The notes beneath the pieces are model-generated. The model was given only the letters and a program-made list of their open reading frames with translations, ran no database searches and had not been told where the DNA came from. Positions 37,402-51,262 of a DNA stretch of 64,000 nt are shown piece after piece; within the stretch, counting starts at the first letter, position 1; each line of letters opens with the position of its first letter. The translations under genes were made by a program, and so were the position numbers. The stretch covers positions 31,050,001 to 31,114,000 of the forward strand of contig CM072801.1 in NCBI GenBank assembly GCA_037013495.1, written 5' to 3'. The stretch is from Hippophae tibetana. Lineage: Eukaryota > Streptophyta > Magnoliopsida > Rosales > Elaeagnaceae.

Positions 37402-37974
37402 AGGTTATTAATATTGGTGGCAATATTAAACTTTGTAACTTTTAATTCGTGCATCGAAATGACTATTATAATGTAGCAAATAGCACCTCGTTCGATTCCT
37501 AAAAAGACAATGAAATAATAGTTTACTTATCGGCATTTTTAAAACCAAAATTACTTTGTTTTCAATACTTGCTAACCCTTAATAGGTTGGTGGCATATCA
37601 TTGCATTGTCTTCAGTTCTTGTTCTTTTGGGTCCAATTTGATCATCTTAACCTTTGTATCAAAGCCTTGGTTGATGAAAATATGGTTTCTATCTTCATAT
37701 ATTCATTGTTTGAATTTTACATTTAAAAAAACTTTGTCCATTTAATTTTTTTTGCTTTCATATGTAACAAACCAAAAAGAAAGGTAGATATTTGTATAAC
37801 AAATCTTGTGTTTTCTTACAATTTTGTAGTCATTATTTTGTCTTTCGACTTAATTTCCTAGTTTTATTTAAATTCTTTGTACCTTTTTCTTGTTTTATGT
37901 TTTCTGTGTGAAACCTATTTTTTCTTTTGAAAGAAACAATAGAGCTACTACATTTCGTAGTTTCAAGAAAAACT
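37402..37974 (+). repeat. Shortened mosaic monomer 59 (573 bp) at the domain boundary
   Basis: The left half resembles a domain I F unit (ACCTCGTTCGATTCC, CTTAATAGGTTGG). The right half is E-like, with TTGGTTGATGAAAATATGG and a CATATGTAACAAACC variant of the E word. About 72 bp are missing at 37,651-37,656, from after CTTAACC to just inside the primer-binding-site-like motif, which remains as TTTGTATCAAAGCC. It is the only unit that bridges the two domains. Confidence 0.78.
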
Positions 37975-38945
37975 AGGTTATTAATATCGGTCAGAATATT
38001 AAACTATTGTAAATTTTAATTCGTGCATCGAAATGACTATTGTACATTATCAAATTGTAGCTCTTTCGATTCCTTAAAACACACTGTAAGAATAGTTTAG
38101 TTATCGGCATTTTTTTAGGGAAAGTTACTTTGTTTACATTACTTGCCAACCTCTAAAATATAGGTGGCATCTCATTGCGTTGTAATCTATTCTTGTTGTT
38201 TTGTGTTCAAATTTGATCATCTTAACCCATTTCAAAGAAATTTTCTCATTCTTAATCCTGTGAGTTCATTTGTTGTTCCCCTAAAGGTTCCGCATCAATT
38301 GGTATCAAAGCCTTTGTTGCTGGAAATATGTTATCTATCTTCTTATATTTATTTTTTGAATTTTAAATTTAAAAAAACTTTGTGCATTGAATTTTCTGTG
38401 TTTTCATTAGACACAAATCACAAAGAAAGATAGATATTTGTATACCAAATCCTGTATTTTCTTGTAATTTTTTTGTCATTATTTTGTCTTTCGATTTCAT
38501 TTCCTTTTTTCTTAAAATTCTTTGTCCCTTTTTTGTTGTGTAATTTTTTCTGCGTTCAATCTGTTTTTTTTATTGAAAGAAACTATAGAGATACTACCGT
38601 TCATAGTTTCAAGAAAAACTAGGTTATTAATATCGTTGGCAATATTAAACTGTTGTGACTTATAATTCGTGCATCGAAATGACTATTATAATGTAGCAAA
38701 TAGCACCTCTTTCGATTCCTAAAAAGGCAATGAAAGAAGAGTTTAGTTGTCGGCATTTTTTAAACCAAAATTACTTTGTTTACAATACTTGCCAACCTCT
38801 AATAGGTTGGTGGCATCTCATTGCATTGTTTTCAGTTCTTGTTCTTTTGGGTTCCAATTTGATCATATTAACCCTTTTTAAAGCAATTTACTCATTCTTA
38901 ATCCTTTGAGATCCAATGTTGTTCGCCTAAAGGTTCCGCATCCTT

Positions 38946-38958
38946 TGGTATCAAAGCC
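38946..38958 (+). other. Primer-binding-site-like motif, E-type, longest match
   Basis: The 13-mer is followed by TTGGTTGC. The canonical site continues AGGTTTC, so with one inserted base the resemblance extends through GGTT. This is the best match to the tRNA 3' end that I saw in the window. Confidence 0.55.
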
Positions 38959-39268
38959 TTGGTTGCTGAAAATATGGTATCTATCTTCATATATTCATTT
39001 TTTGAATTTTACATTTAAAAAAACTTTGTCCATTTAATTTTTTTTTGCTTTCATAAGTAACTAACCACAAAGAAAGATAGATAATTGTATAACAAGTCTT
39101 GTGTTTTCTAACAATTTTGTAGTCATTATTTTATCTCTCAACTTCATTTCCTAGTTTTATTTAAATTCTTTGTACCTTTTTACTGTTTTATGTTTTCTAT
39201 GTGCATCCTATTTTTGCTTTTGAAAGAAATAATAGAGCTACTGCATTTCGTAGTGTCGAAGAAAAACT

Positions 39269-40561
39269 AGGTTATTAATATGGGTGGTAACTTTAAACTT
39301 ATGTAACTTTTAATTCGTGCATCGAAATGACTATTGTACTTTATCAAGTCGTAGCTCTTTCGATTCCTAAAAACACACTACAAGAATAGTTTAGTTATCG
39401 GCATTTTTTTAGCCAAAATTAATTTGTTGACACTACTTGCCCACCTCTAAAAGATAGGTGGCATCTCATTGCGTTGTAATCTGTTCTTGTTGTTTTGGGT
39501 TCCAATTTGAACATCTTAACCCTTGTCTAAGCAATTTACTCATTCTTAATCCTTTGAGTTCCTATGTTGTTCGCCTAAAGGTTCTGCATCATTTGGTATC
39601 AAAGCCTGGGTTGCTAAAAATATGGTATCTATCTTCATATATTCATTTTTTGAATTTTACATTTAAAAAAAATTTGTCCATTTAATTTTCTTTGCTTTCA
39701 TAAGTAACAAACCACAAAGAAAGATAGATATTTATATAACAAGTCTTGTGTTTTCTTACAATTTTGTAGTCATTATTTTGTCTTTCGACTTAATTTCCTA
39801 GTTTTATTTAAATTCTTTGTACCTTTTTCTTGTTTTTTGTTTTCTGTGTGCATCCTATTTTTGCTTATGAAAGAAACAATAGAGCTACTGCATTTCGTAG
39901 TTTCAAGAAAAACTAGGTTATTAATATGGGTGGAAACTTTAAACTATTGTAACTTTTAATTCGTGTAGAGAAATGACTATTGTACTGTATAAAATTGTAG
40001 CTCTTTCGATTCCTGAAAACACACTGCAAGAATAGTTTAGTTATCGGCATTTTTTTAACCAAAATTACTTTGTTTACACTACTTTCTATCCTCTAATAGA
40101 TAGGTGGAATCTCATTGCATTCTAAGCTATTCTTGTTCTATTGGGTTCAAATTTGATCAGCTTAACCCATTTCGAAGCAATTTTCTCATTCTTAATCTTT
40201 TGAGTTCCTAGGTTGTTCGCATAAAGGTTGCCCATCATTTGCTATCAAAGCCTTTGTTGCTGAAAATATGTTATCTATCTTCTTAAATTTATTTTTTGAA
40301 TTTTACATTTAAAAAAACTTTGTCCATTGAATTTTCTGTGTTTTGATTAGACATAAATCACAAAGAAAGATAGATATTTGTATACCAAGTCATGTGTTTC
40401 CTAATAATTTTGTTGTCATTATTTTGTCTTTCGATTTCATTTCCTTTCTTTCTTTAAATTCTTTGTACCTTTTTCTTGCATAATGTTTTCTGTGTTCAAT
40501 CTGTTTTTTTTTATTGAAGGAAACTATAGAGATACTACAGTTCATAGTTTCAAGAAAAACT
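39269..40561 (+). repeat. Phase slip: two D-like left halves in succession
   Basis: The units at 39269 and 39915 both begin with the D left end (TATGGGTGG, CTATTGTACT). The unit at 39269 then continues with an E-type right half (GGTTCTGCATCATTTGG, CATAAGTAACAAACC). Before it the order is D (37975), E (38621). After it D and E alternate without exception to the end of the window. Confidence 0.72.
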
Positions 40562-42497
40562 AGGTTATTAATATCAATGGCAATATTAAACTGTTGTAAC
40601 TTTTAATTCATGTATCGAAATGACTATTATAATGTAGAAAATAGCACCTCTTTCGATTCCTAAAAAGACAATGAAAGAATAGTTAAACTTTCGGTATTTT
40701 TTTAACCAAAATTACTTTGTTTACAATACTTGCCAACCTCTAATAGGTTGGTGGCATCTCATTGCATTGTTTTCAGTTCTAGTTATTTTGGGTTCCAATT
40801 TGATCATCTTAACCCTTTTGTAAGCAATTTACTCATTCTTAATCCTTTGAGTTCCTATGTTGTTCGGATAACGGTTCCGCATCATTTGGTATCAAAGCCT
40901 GGGTTGCTGAAAATATGGTATCTATCTTCATATATTCATTTTTTGAATTTTACATTTAAAAAAAATTTGTCCATTTAATTTTCTTTGCTTTCATAAGTAA
41001 CAAGGCACAAAGAAAGATAGATATTTATATAACAAGTCTTGTGTTTTCTTACAATTTTGTAGTCATTATTTTGTCTTTCGACTTAATTTCCTAGTTTTAT
41101 TTAAATTCTTTTTACCTTTTTCTTGTTTTATGTTTTCTGTGTGCATCCTATTTTTGCTTATGAAAGAAACAATAGAGCTACTGCATTTCGTAGTTTCAAG
41201 AAAAACTAGGTTATTAATATGGGTGGAAACTTTAAACTATTGTAACTTTTAATTCGTGTAGAGAAATGACTATTGTACTGTATAAAATTGTAGCTCTTTC
41301 GATTCCTGAAAACACACTGCAAGAATAGTTTAGTTATCGGCATTTTTTTAACCAAAATTACTTTGTTTACACTACTTTCTATCCTCTAATAGATAGGTGG
41401 AATCTCATTGCATTCTAAGCTATTCTTGTTCTATTGGGTTCAAATTTGATCAGCTTAACCCATTTCGAAGCAATTTTCTCATTCTTAATCTTTTGAGTTC
41501 CTAGGTTGTTCGCATAAAGGTTGCCCATCATTTGGTATCAAAGCCTTTGTTGCTGAAAATATGTTATCTATCTTCTTATATTTATTTTTTGAATTTTACA
41601 TTTAAAAAAACTTTGTATATTGAATTTTCTGTGTTTTGATTAGACATAAATCACAAAGAAAGATAGATATTTGTATACCAAGTCATGTGTTTCCTAATAA
41701 TTTTGTTGTCATTATTTTGTCTTTCGATTTCATTTCCTTTCTTTCTTTAAATTCTTTGTACCTTTTTCTTGCGTAATGTTTTCTGTGTTCAATCTGTTTT
41801 TTTTTATTGAAGGAAACTATAGACATACTACAGTTCATAGTTTCAAGAAAAACTAGGTTATTAATATCAATGGCAATATTAAACTGTTGTAACTTTTAAT
41901 TCATGTATCGAAATGACTATTATAATGTAGCAAATAGCACCTCTTTCGATTCCTAAAAAGACAATGAAAGAATAGTTAAACTTTCGGTATTTTTTTAACC
42001 AAAATTACTTTGTTTACAATACTTGCCAACCTCTAATAGGTTGGTGGCATCTCATTGCATTGTTTTCAGTTCTAGTTCTTTTGGGTTCCAATTTGATCAT
42101 CTTAACCCTTTTGTAAGCAATTTACTCATTCTTAATCCTTTCAGTTCCTATGTTGTTCGCATAACGGTTCCGCATCATTTGGTATCAAAGCCTTGGTTGC
42201 TGAAAATATGGTATCTATCTTCATATATTCACTTTTTGAATTTTAAATTTAAAAAACTTTCCATTTAATTTTCTTTGCTAACATAAGTAATAAACCACAA
42301 AGAAAGATAGATATTTGTATAACAAGTCTTGTGTTTTCTTACAAATTTGCAGTCACTATTTTGTCTTCCGACTTAATTTCCTAGTTTTATTTAAATTCTT
42401 TTTACCTTTTTTCTGTTTTATGTTTTCTCTGTGCAACCTATTTTGGCTTTTGAAAGAAACAATAGAGCTACTGCTTTTCGTAGTTTCCAGAAAAACT
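39915..42497 (+). repeat. Near-identical tandem pair of D/E dimers
   Basis: Dimer 39915-41207 is repeated as 41208-42497. They share GTGTAGAGAAATG, CTGTATAAAATTG, ATCTTTTGAGTTCCTAGG, GATTAGACATAAATC and AGTTAAACTTTCGG, which are rare or absent elsewhere. Small differences include TTTGCTATC (about 40236) against TTTGGTATC (about 41530). Confidence 0.78.
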
Positions 42498-45400
42498 AGG
42501 TTATTAATATTGGTCGTAGTATTCAACTATTGTAACTTTTAATTGGTGCATTGAAATGACTATTGTACCGTATCAAATCGTAGCTCTTTCGATTCCTAAA
42601 AACACACTGCAAGAATATTTTAGTTATCAGCATTTTTTTTTTGCAGAATTAATTTGTTTACACTACTTGCCAACCTCTAAAAGATAGGTGGCATCTCATT
42701 GCGTTGTAATCTGTTGTTGTTGTTTTGGGTTCAAGTTTGATCATCTAAACCCATTTCGAAGCAATTTTCTCATTCCTAATACTTTGAGTTCATATGTTGT
42801 TCCCCTAGAGGTTCCGCATCATTTAGTCTCAAAGCCTTTGTTGTTGAAAATATGTTATCTATTTTCTTATATTTATTTTTTGAATTTTACATTTAAAAAA
42901 ACTTTTTCCATTCCATTTCAGTGTTTTCATTAGACACAAATCAAAAAGAAAGATAGATATTTGTATACCAAGTCTTGTGTTTCCTATTAATTTTGTTGTC
43001 ATTATTTTGTCTTTTGATTTCATTTCCTTTCTTTCTTTAAATTCTTTGTACCTTTTTCTTGCGTAATGTTTTCTGTGTTCAATCTGTTTTTTTATTGAAA
43101 GAAACTATAGAGATACTACAGTTCATAGTTTCAAGAAAAACTAGGTTATTAATATCGGTGGCAATATTAAACTGTTGTAACTTTTAATTCGTGCATCGAA
43201 ATGGCTATTATAATGTAGCAAATAGCACCTCTATCGATTCCTAAAAAGACAATGAAAGAATAGTTTAGTTATCGGAATTTTTTTAACCAAAATTACTTTG
43301 TTTACAATACTTGCCAACCTCTTATAGGTTGGTGGCATCTCATTGCATTGTTTTCAGTTCTAGTTCTTTTGGGTTCCAATTTGATCATCTTAACCCTTTT
43401 CTAAGAAATTTATTCATTCTTAATCCTTTGAGATCCTATGTTGTTCGCATAACGGTTCCGCATCATTTGGTATCAATGCCTTGGTTGCTGAGAATATGGT
43501 ATCTATCTTCATATATTCATTTTTTGAATTTTAAATTTAAAAAAATTTGTCTATTTAATTTTCTTTACTATCATAAGTAACAAACCACAAAGAAAGATAG
43601 ATATTTGTATAACAAGTCTTGTGTTTTCTTACAATTTTGTAGTCATTATTTTGTCTTTCGACTTAATTTCCTAGTTTTATTTAAATTCTTTTTAACTTTT
43701 TCCTGTTTTATGTTTTTTTCTGTGCAACCTATTTTTGCTTTTGAAAGTAACAATAGAGCTACTGCTTTTTGTAGTTTCCAAAAAAACTACATTATTAATA
43801 TTGGTCGTAGTATTAAACTATTGTAACTTTTAATTCGTGCATCGAAATGACTATTGTACTGTATCAAATCGTAGCTCTTTCGATTCCTAAAAACACACTT
43901 CAAGAATATTTTAGTTATCGGCATTTTTTTAGCAATATTACTTTGTTTACACTACTTGCCAACCTCTAAAAGATAGGTGGTATCTCATTGCGTTGTAATC
44001 TGTTCTTGTTGTTTTGGGTTCAAGTTTGATCATCTAGACCCATTTCGAAGCAATTTACTCATTCTTAATCCTTTCAATTCATATGTTGTTCCCCTAGAGG
44101 TTCCGCATCATTTGGTATCAAAGCCTTTGTTGCTGAAAATATGTTATCTATCTTCTTATATTTATTTTTTCAATTTTACATTTTAAAAAACTTTTTAAAT
44201 TTAATTTTTTGTGTTTTCATTAGACACAAATCACAAAGAAAGATAGATATTTGTATACCAAGTCTTGTGTTTCCTATTAATTTTGTTGTCATTATTTTGT
44301 CTTTTGATTTCATTTCCTTTCTTTCTTTAAATTCTTTGTACCTTTTTCTTGCGTAATGTTTTCTGTGTTCAATCTGTTTTTTTATTGAAAGAAACTATAG
44401 AGAAACTACAGTTCATAGTTTCAAGAAAAACTAGGTTATTGATATAGGTGGCAATATTAAACTGGTGTAACTTTTAATTCGTGCATCGAAATGACTACTA
44501 TAATGTACCAAATAGCAGCTCTTTCGATTGCTAAAAAGACAATGAAAGAATAGTTTAGTTATCGGCATTTTTTTAACCAAAATTACTTTGTTTACAATAC
44601 TTGCCAACCTATAATTGGTTGGTGGCATCTCATTGCATTGTTTTCAGTTCTTGTTTTTTTGGGTTCCTATTTGATCATCTTTACCCTTTTCTAAGCAATT
44701 TACACATTCTTAATCCTTTGGGATCCTATGTTGTTCGCCTAAAGATTCCGCATCATTTGGTATCAAAGCCTGGGTTGCTGAAAATATGGTATCTATATTC
44801 ATATATTCATTTTTTGAATTTTACATTTAAAAAAAATTTGTCCATTTAATTTTCTTTGCTTTCATAAGTAACAAACCACAAAGAAAGATAGATATTTGTA
44901 TAACAAGTCTTTTGTTTTCTTACAATTTTGTAGTCGTTATTTTGTCTTTCGACTTAATTTCCTAGTTTTATTTAAATTCTTTGTACCTTTTTCTTGTTTT
45001 ATGTTTTCTGTGTACATCCTATTTTTGCTTATGAAAGAAACAATAGAGCTACTACATTTCGTAGTTTCAAGAAAAACTAAGTTATTAATATGGGTGGAAA
45101 CTTTAAACTATTGTAACTTTTAATTCGTGTAGAGAAATGACTATTGTACTATATCAAATTGTAGCTCTTTCGATTCCTGAAAAGGCACTGCAAGAATAGT
45201 TTAGTTATCGGCATTTTTTTAACAAAAATTACTTTGTTTACATTATTTTCCAACCTCTAATAGATAGGTGGCATCTCATTGCGTTGTAAGCTGTTCTTGT
45301 TCTTTGGGGTTCATATTTGATCATCTTAACCCATGTCGAAGCAATTTACTCATTCTTAATCTTTTGAGTTCCTAGGTTGTTCGCATAATGTTTCCGCATC

Positions 45401-46367
45401 ATTTGGTATCAAAGCCTTTGTTGCTGAAAATTTGTTATCTATCTTGTTATATTTATTTTTTGAATTTTACATTTAAAAAAACTTTTTCCATTGAATTTTC
45501 TCTGTTTTGATTAGGCACAAATCAAAAAGAAAGATAGATATTTGTATACCAAGTCCTGTGTTTGCTATTAATTTTGTTGTCATTATTTTATCTTTTGATT
45601 TAATTTCCTTTGTTTCTTAAAATTCTTTGTACCTTTTTCTTGCGTAATGTTTTCTGTGTTCAATCTGTTTTTTTTATTGAAGGAAACTATAGAGATACTA
45701 CAGTTCATAGTTTCAAGAAAAACAAGGTTATTAATATCAATGGCAATATTAAACTGTTGTAACTTTTAATTCATGCATCGAAATGACTATTATAATGTAG
45801 CAAATAACACCTCTTTCGATTCCTAAAAAGACAATGAAAGAATAGTTTAGTTATCGGTATTTTTTTAACCAAAATTACTTTGTTTACAATACTTGCCAAC
45901 CTCTAATAGGTTGGTGGCATCTCATTGCATTGTTTTCAGTTCTAGTTCTTTTGGGTTCCAATTTGATCATCTTAACCATTTTCTAAGCAATTTACTCATT
46001 CTTAATATTTTGAGTTCCTATGTTGTTCGCATAACGGTTCCGAATCATTTGGTATCAAAGCCTTGGTTGCTGAAAATATGGTATCTATCTTCATATATTC
46101 ATTTTCTGAATTTTAAATTTAAAAAACTGTCCATTTAATTTTGTTTGCTATCATAAGTAATAAACCACAAAGAAAGATAGATATTTGTATAACAAGTCTT
46201 GTGTTTTCTTACAAATTTGTAGTCATTATTTTGTCTTTCGACTTAATTTCCTAGTTTTATTTAAATTCTTTTTACTTTTTTCCTGTTTTATGTTTTCTCT
46301 GTGCAACCTATTTTGGCTTTTGAAAGAAACAATAGAGCTACTGCTTTTCGTAGTTTCCAGAAAAACT

Positions 46368-46985
46368 AGGTTATTAATATTGGTCGTAGTATTAAACTAT
46401 TGTAACTTTTAATTGGTGCATTGAAATGACTATTGTACTGTATCAAATCGTAGCTCTTTCGATTCCTAAAAACACACTGCAAGAATATTTTAGTTATCAG
46501 CATTTTTTTTGTAGAATTAATTTGTTTACACTACTTGCCAACCTCATTGCGTTGTAATCTGTTCTTGTTGTTTTGGGTTCAAGTTTGATCATCTAAACCC
46601 ATTTCGAAGCAATTTTCTCATTCTTAATACTTTGAGTTCATATGTTGTTCCCCTAGAGGTTCCGCATCATTTGGGCTCAAAGCCTTTGTTGCTGAAAATA
46701 TGTTATCTATTTTCTTATATTTATTTTTTGAATTTTACATTTAAAAAAACTTTTTCCATTCCAGTGTTTTCATTAGACACAAATCAAAAAGAAAGATAGA
46801 TATTTGTATACCAAGTCTTGTGTTTCCTATTAATTTTGTTGTCATTATTTTGTCTTTTGATTTCATTTCCTTTCTTTCTTTAAATTCTTTGTTCCTTTTC
46901 TTGCGTAATGTTTTCTGTGTTCAATCTGTTTTTTTTTTTGAAAGAAACTATAGAGATACTACAGTTCATAGTTTCAAGAAAAATT
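46368..46985 (+). repeat. Shortened D monomer 73 (618 bp, two small deletions)
   Basis: Compared with the D unit at 42498, about 20 bp are missing at 46,541-46,545, where CCAACCTC runs straight into ATTGCG. A further few bases are missing near 46,760 (ATTCCAGTGTTTTC). The first deletion is bounded by CTC on both sides. Confidence 0.75.
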
Positions 46986-48276
46986 AGGTTATTAATATTG
47001 GTGGCAATATTAAACTGTTGTAACTTTTAATTCGTGCATCGAAATGACTATTATAATGTAGCAAATAGCACCTCTATCGATTCCTAAAAAGACAATCAAA
47101 GAATAGTTTAGTTATCGGAATTTTTTTAACCAAAATTACTTTGTTTACAATACTTGCCAACCTTTTATAGGTTGGTGGCATCTCATTGCATTGTTTTCAG
47201 TTCTAGTTCTTTTGGGTTCCAATTTGATCAGCTTAACCCTTTTCGAAGAAATTTATTCATTCTTAATCCTTTGAGATCCTATGTTGTTCGCATAACGGTT
47301 CCACATCATTTGGTATAAATGCCTTGGTTGCTAAAAATATGGTATCTATCTTCATATATTCATTTTTTGAATTTTAAATTTAAAAAAAATTGTCCATTTA
47401 ATTTTCTTTACTTTCATAAGTAACAAACCACAAAGAAAGATAGATATTTGTATAACAGGTCTTGTGTTTTTTTACAATTTTGTAGTCATTATTTTGTCCT
47501 TCGACTTAATTTCCTAGTTGTATTTAAATTCTCTTTACCTTTTTCTTGTTTTATGTTTTCTGTGTGCAACCTATTTTATTTTTTGAAAGAAACAATAGAG
47601 CTACTGCATTTCGTAGTTTAAAAAAAAACTAGGTTATTAATATGGGTGGCAACTTCAAACTGTTGTAACTTTTAATTCGAGCATCGAAATGACTATTGTA
47701 CTATATCAAATTGTAGCTCTTTCGATTCCTGAAAAGGCACTGCAAGAATAGTTTAGTTATCGGCATTTTTTTAACAAAAATTACTTTGTTTACATTATTT
47801 TCCAACCTCTAATAGATAGGTGGCATCTCATTGCGTTGTAAGCTGTTCTTGTTCTTTGGGGTTCATATTTGATCATCTTAACCCATGTCGAAGCAATTTA
47901 CTCATTCTTAATCTTTTGAGTTCCTAGGTTGTTCGCATAATGTTTCCGCATCATTTGGTATCAAATCCTTTGTTGCTGAAAATTTGTTATCTATCTTGTT
48001 ATATTTATTTTTTGAATTTTACATTTAAAAAAACTTTTTCCATTGAATTTTCTCTGTTTTGATTAGGCACAAATCAAAAAGAAAGATAGATATTTGTATA
48101 CCAAGTCCTGTGTTTGCTATTAATTTTGTTGTCATTATTTTGTCTTTTGATTTAATTTCCTTTGTTTCTTAAAATTCTTTGTACCTTTTTCTTGTGTAAT
48201 GTTTTCTGTGTTCAATCTATTTTTTTTATTGAAAGAAACTATAGAGATACTACAGTTCATAGTTTCACGAAAAACT

Positions 48277-48894
48277 AGGTTATTAATATCGGTGGCAATA
48301 TTAAACTAGTGTAACTTTTAATTCGTGTATCGAAATGACTATTATAATGTAGCAAATAGTAGGTCATAGTTTAGTTATCGGCATTTTTTTAACCAAAATT
48401 ACTTTGTTTACAATACTTGCCAAATAATAATAGGTTGGTGGCATCTCATTTCATTATTTTCAGTTCTTGTTCTTTTGGGTTCCAATTTGATTATCTTAAC
48501 CCTTTTCCAAGCAATTTACTCATTCTTAATCCTTTGAGTTCCTATGTTGTTCGCCCAAAGGTTCTGCATAATTTGGTATCAAAGCCTTGGATGCTGAAAA
48601 TATGGTGTCTATCTTCATATGTTCATTTTTTGAATTTTACATTTAAAAAAACTTTGTCCATTTAATTTTCTTTGCTATCATAAGTAACAAACCACAAAGA
48701 AAGATAGATATTTGTATAAGAAGTCTTGTGTTTTCTTACAATTTTGTAATCATTATTTTGTCTTTCGACTTAATTTCCTAGTTTTATTTAAATTTTTTTT
48801 ACGAATTTCCTGTTTTATGTTTTCTCTGTGCAACCTATTTTTGCTTTTGAAAGAAACAATAGAGCTACTGCTTTTCGTAGTTTCCAGAAAAACT
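48277..48894 (+). repeat. Shortened E monomer 76 (618 bp), ~28-bp deletion
   Basis: At 48,358-48,366 the sequence reads CAAATAGTAGGTCATAGTTTAG, so the CCTCTTTCGATTCC...GAAAGAA segment present in other E units is missing. The same deletion occurs in the unit at 50645, so the two units share ancestry. Confidence 0.8.
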
Positions 48895-49354
48895 AGGTGG
48901 CATCTCATTGCGTTTTAAGCTATTCTTGTTCTTTTGGGTTCAAATTTGATCATCTTAACCCATTTCGAAACAATTTACTCATTCTTATTCTTTTGAGTTC
49001 CTAGGTTTTTCGCATAAAGGTTACGCATCATTTGGTATCAAAGCCTTTGTTGCTGAAAATATATTATCTATCTTCTTATATTTATTTTTTGAATTTTACA
49101 TTTAAAAAAACTTTTTCCATTGAATTTTCTGTGTTTTAATTAGGCACAAATCACAAAGAGAGATAGATATTTGTATACCAAGTCTTGTTTTTCCTATTAA
49201 TTTTGTTGTCATTATTTTGTCTTTCGATTTCATTTCCTTTCTTTCTTTAAATTCTTTGTACCTTTTTCTTGTGTAATGTTTTCTGTGTTCAAATATGTTT
49301 TTTTTATTGAAAGAGACTATAGAGATACTACAGTGCATAGTTTCAAGAAAAACT
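48895..49354 (+). repeat. Truncated D monomer 77 (460 bp), ~188-bp deletion
   Basis: The anchor stops after AGGT and the sequence jumps to GGCATCTCATTGCG, normally found about 188 bp into a D unit. The bases TAGGT occur on both sides of the deleted interval in the intact unit at 51263. This is the shortest complete unit in the window. Confidence 0.82.
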
Positions 49355-50644
49355 AGGTTATTAATATCGGTGGCAATATTAAACTGTTGTAACTTTTAAT
49401 TTGTGGATCGAAATGACATTTATAATGTAGCAAATAGTACCTCTTTCGATTCCTAAAGAGAGAATGAAAGAATAGTTGAGTTATCGGTATTTTTTTAACC
49501 AAAATTACTTTGTTTACAATACTTGCCAACCTCTAATAGGTTGGTGGCATCTCATTGCATTGGTTTTAGTTCTTGTTCTTTTGGGTTCCAATTTGATCAA
49601 CTTTACCCTTTTCTAAGCAATTTACTCATTCTTAATCCTTTGAGTTCCTATGTTGTTCGCCTAAAGGTTCTGCATCATTTGGTATCAAAGCCTTGGTTGC
49701 TAAAAATATGGTGTCTATCTTCATATATTCATTTTTTGAATTTTACATTTAAAAAAACTTTGTCCATTAATTTTCTTTGCTTTCATAAGTAACAAACCAC
49801 AAAGAAAGATAGATGTTTGTATAACAAGTCTTGTGTTTTCTTACAATTTTGTATTCATTATTTTGTCTTTCGACTTAATTTCCTAGTTTTATTTAAATTC
49901 TTTGTACCTTTTTCTTGTTTTATGTTTTCTGTGTGCAACATATTTTTTCTTTTGAAAGAAACAATGGAGCTACAACATTTTGTAGTTTCAAGAAAAACTA
50001 GGTTATTAATATGGGTGGCAACTTTAAACTGTTGTAACTTTTAATTCGTGCATCGAAATGACTATTGTACTGTATCAATTTTTAGCTCTTTCGATTCCTA
50101 AAAACACACTGCAAGAATAGTTTAGTTATCGGCATTTTTTTAACCAAAATTACTTTGTTTACTCTACTTTCCAACCTCTAATAGATAGGTGGCATCTCAT
50201 TGCGTTGTAAGCTGTTCTTGTTCTTTTGGGTTCAAATTTGATCATCTTAACCCATTTCGAAGCAATTTACTCATTCTTAATCTTTTAATTTCCTAGGTTG
50301 TTCGCATAATGTTTCCGCATCATTTGGTATCAAAGCCTTTGTTGCTGAAAATATGTTATCTATCTTCTTATATTTATTTTTTGAATTTTACATTTAAAAA
50401 AACTTTTTCCATTGAATTTTCTGTGTTTTGATTAGGCACAAATCAAAAAGAAAGATAGATATTTGTATACCAAGTCTTGTGTTTGCTATTAATTTTGTTG
50501 TCATTATTTTGTCTTTTGATTTAATTTCCTTTTTTCTTAAAATTCTTTGTACCTTTTTCTTGTGTAATGTTTTCTGTGTTCAATCTATTTTTTTTATTGA
50601 AAGAAACTATAGAGATACTACAGTTCATAGTTTCAAGAAAAACT

Positions 50645-51262
50645 AGGTTATTAATATCGGTGGCAATATTAAACTGGTGTAACTTTTAATTCGTGTATCG
50701 AAATTACTATTATAATGTAGCAAATAGCAGGTCATAGTTTAGTTATTGGCATTTTTTTAACCAAAATTACTTTGTTTACAATACTTGCCAACCAATAATA
50801 GGTTGGTGGCATCTCATTGCATTGTTTTCAGTTCTTGTTCTTTTGGGTTCCAATTTGATTATCTTAACCCTTTTCCAAGCAATTTACTCATTCTTAATCC
50901 TTTGAGTTCCTATGTTGTTCGCCTAAAGGTTCTGCATCATTTGGTATCAAAGCCTTGGATGCTGAAAATATGGTGTCTATCTTCATATGTTCATTTTTTG
51001 AATTTTACATTTAAAAAAACTTTGTCCATTTAATTTTCTTTGCTATCATAAGTAACAAACCACAAAGAAAGATAGATATTTGTATAAGAAGTCTTGTGTT
51101 TTCTTACAATTTTGTAGTCATTATTTTGTCTTTCGACTTAATTTCCTAGTTTTATTTAAATTCTTTTTACGTTTTTCCTGTTTTATGTTTTCTCTGTGCA
51201 ACCTATTTTTGCTTTTGAAAGAAACAAAAGAGCTACTGCTTTTCCTAGTTTCCAGAAAAACT
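50645..51262 (+). repeat. Shortened E monomer 80 (618 bp), same ~28-bp deletion as 48277
   Basis: The junction CAAATAGCAGGTCATAGTTTAG lies at 50,723-50,744. The block 50645-52635 is a copy of 48277-50080 (starts 50645, 51263, 51910 and 52555 against 48277, 48895, 49355 and 50000). The unit at 51263 is intact, whereas its partner at 48895 lacks 188 bp. Confidence 0.8.
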
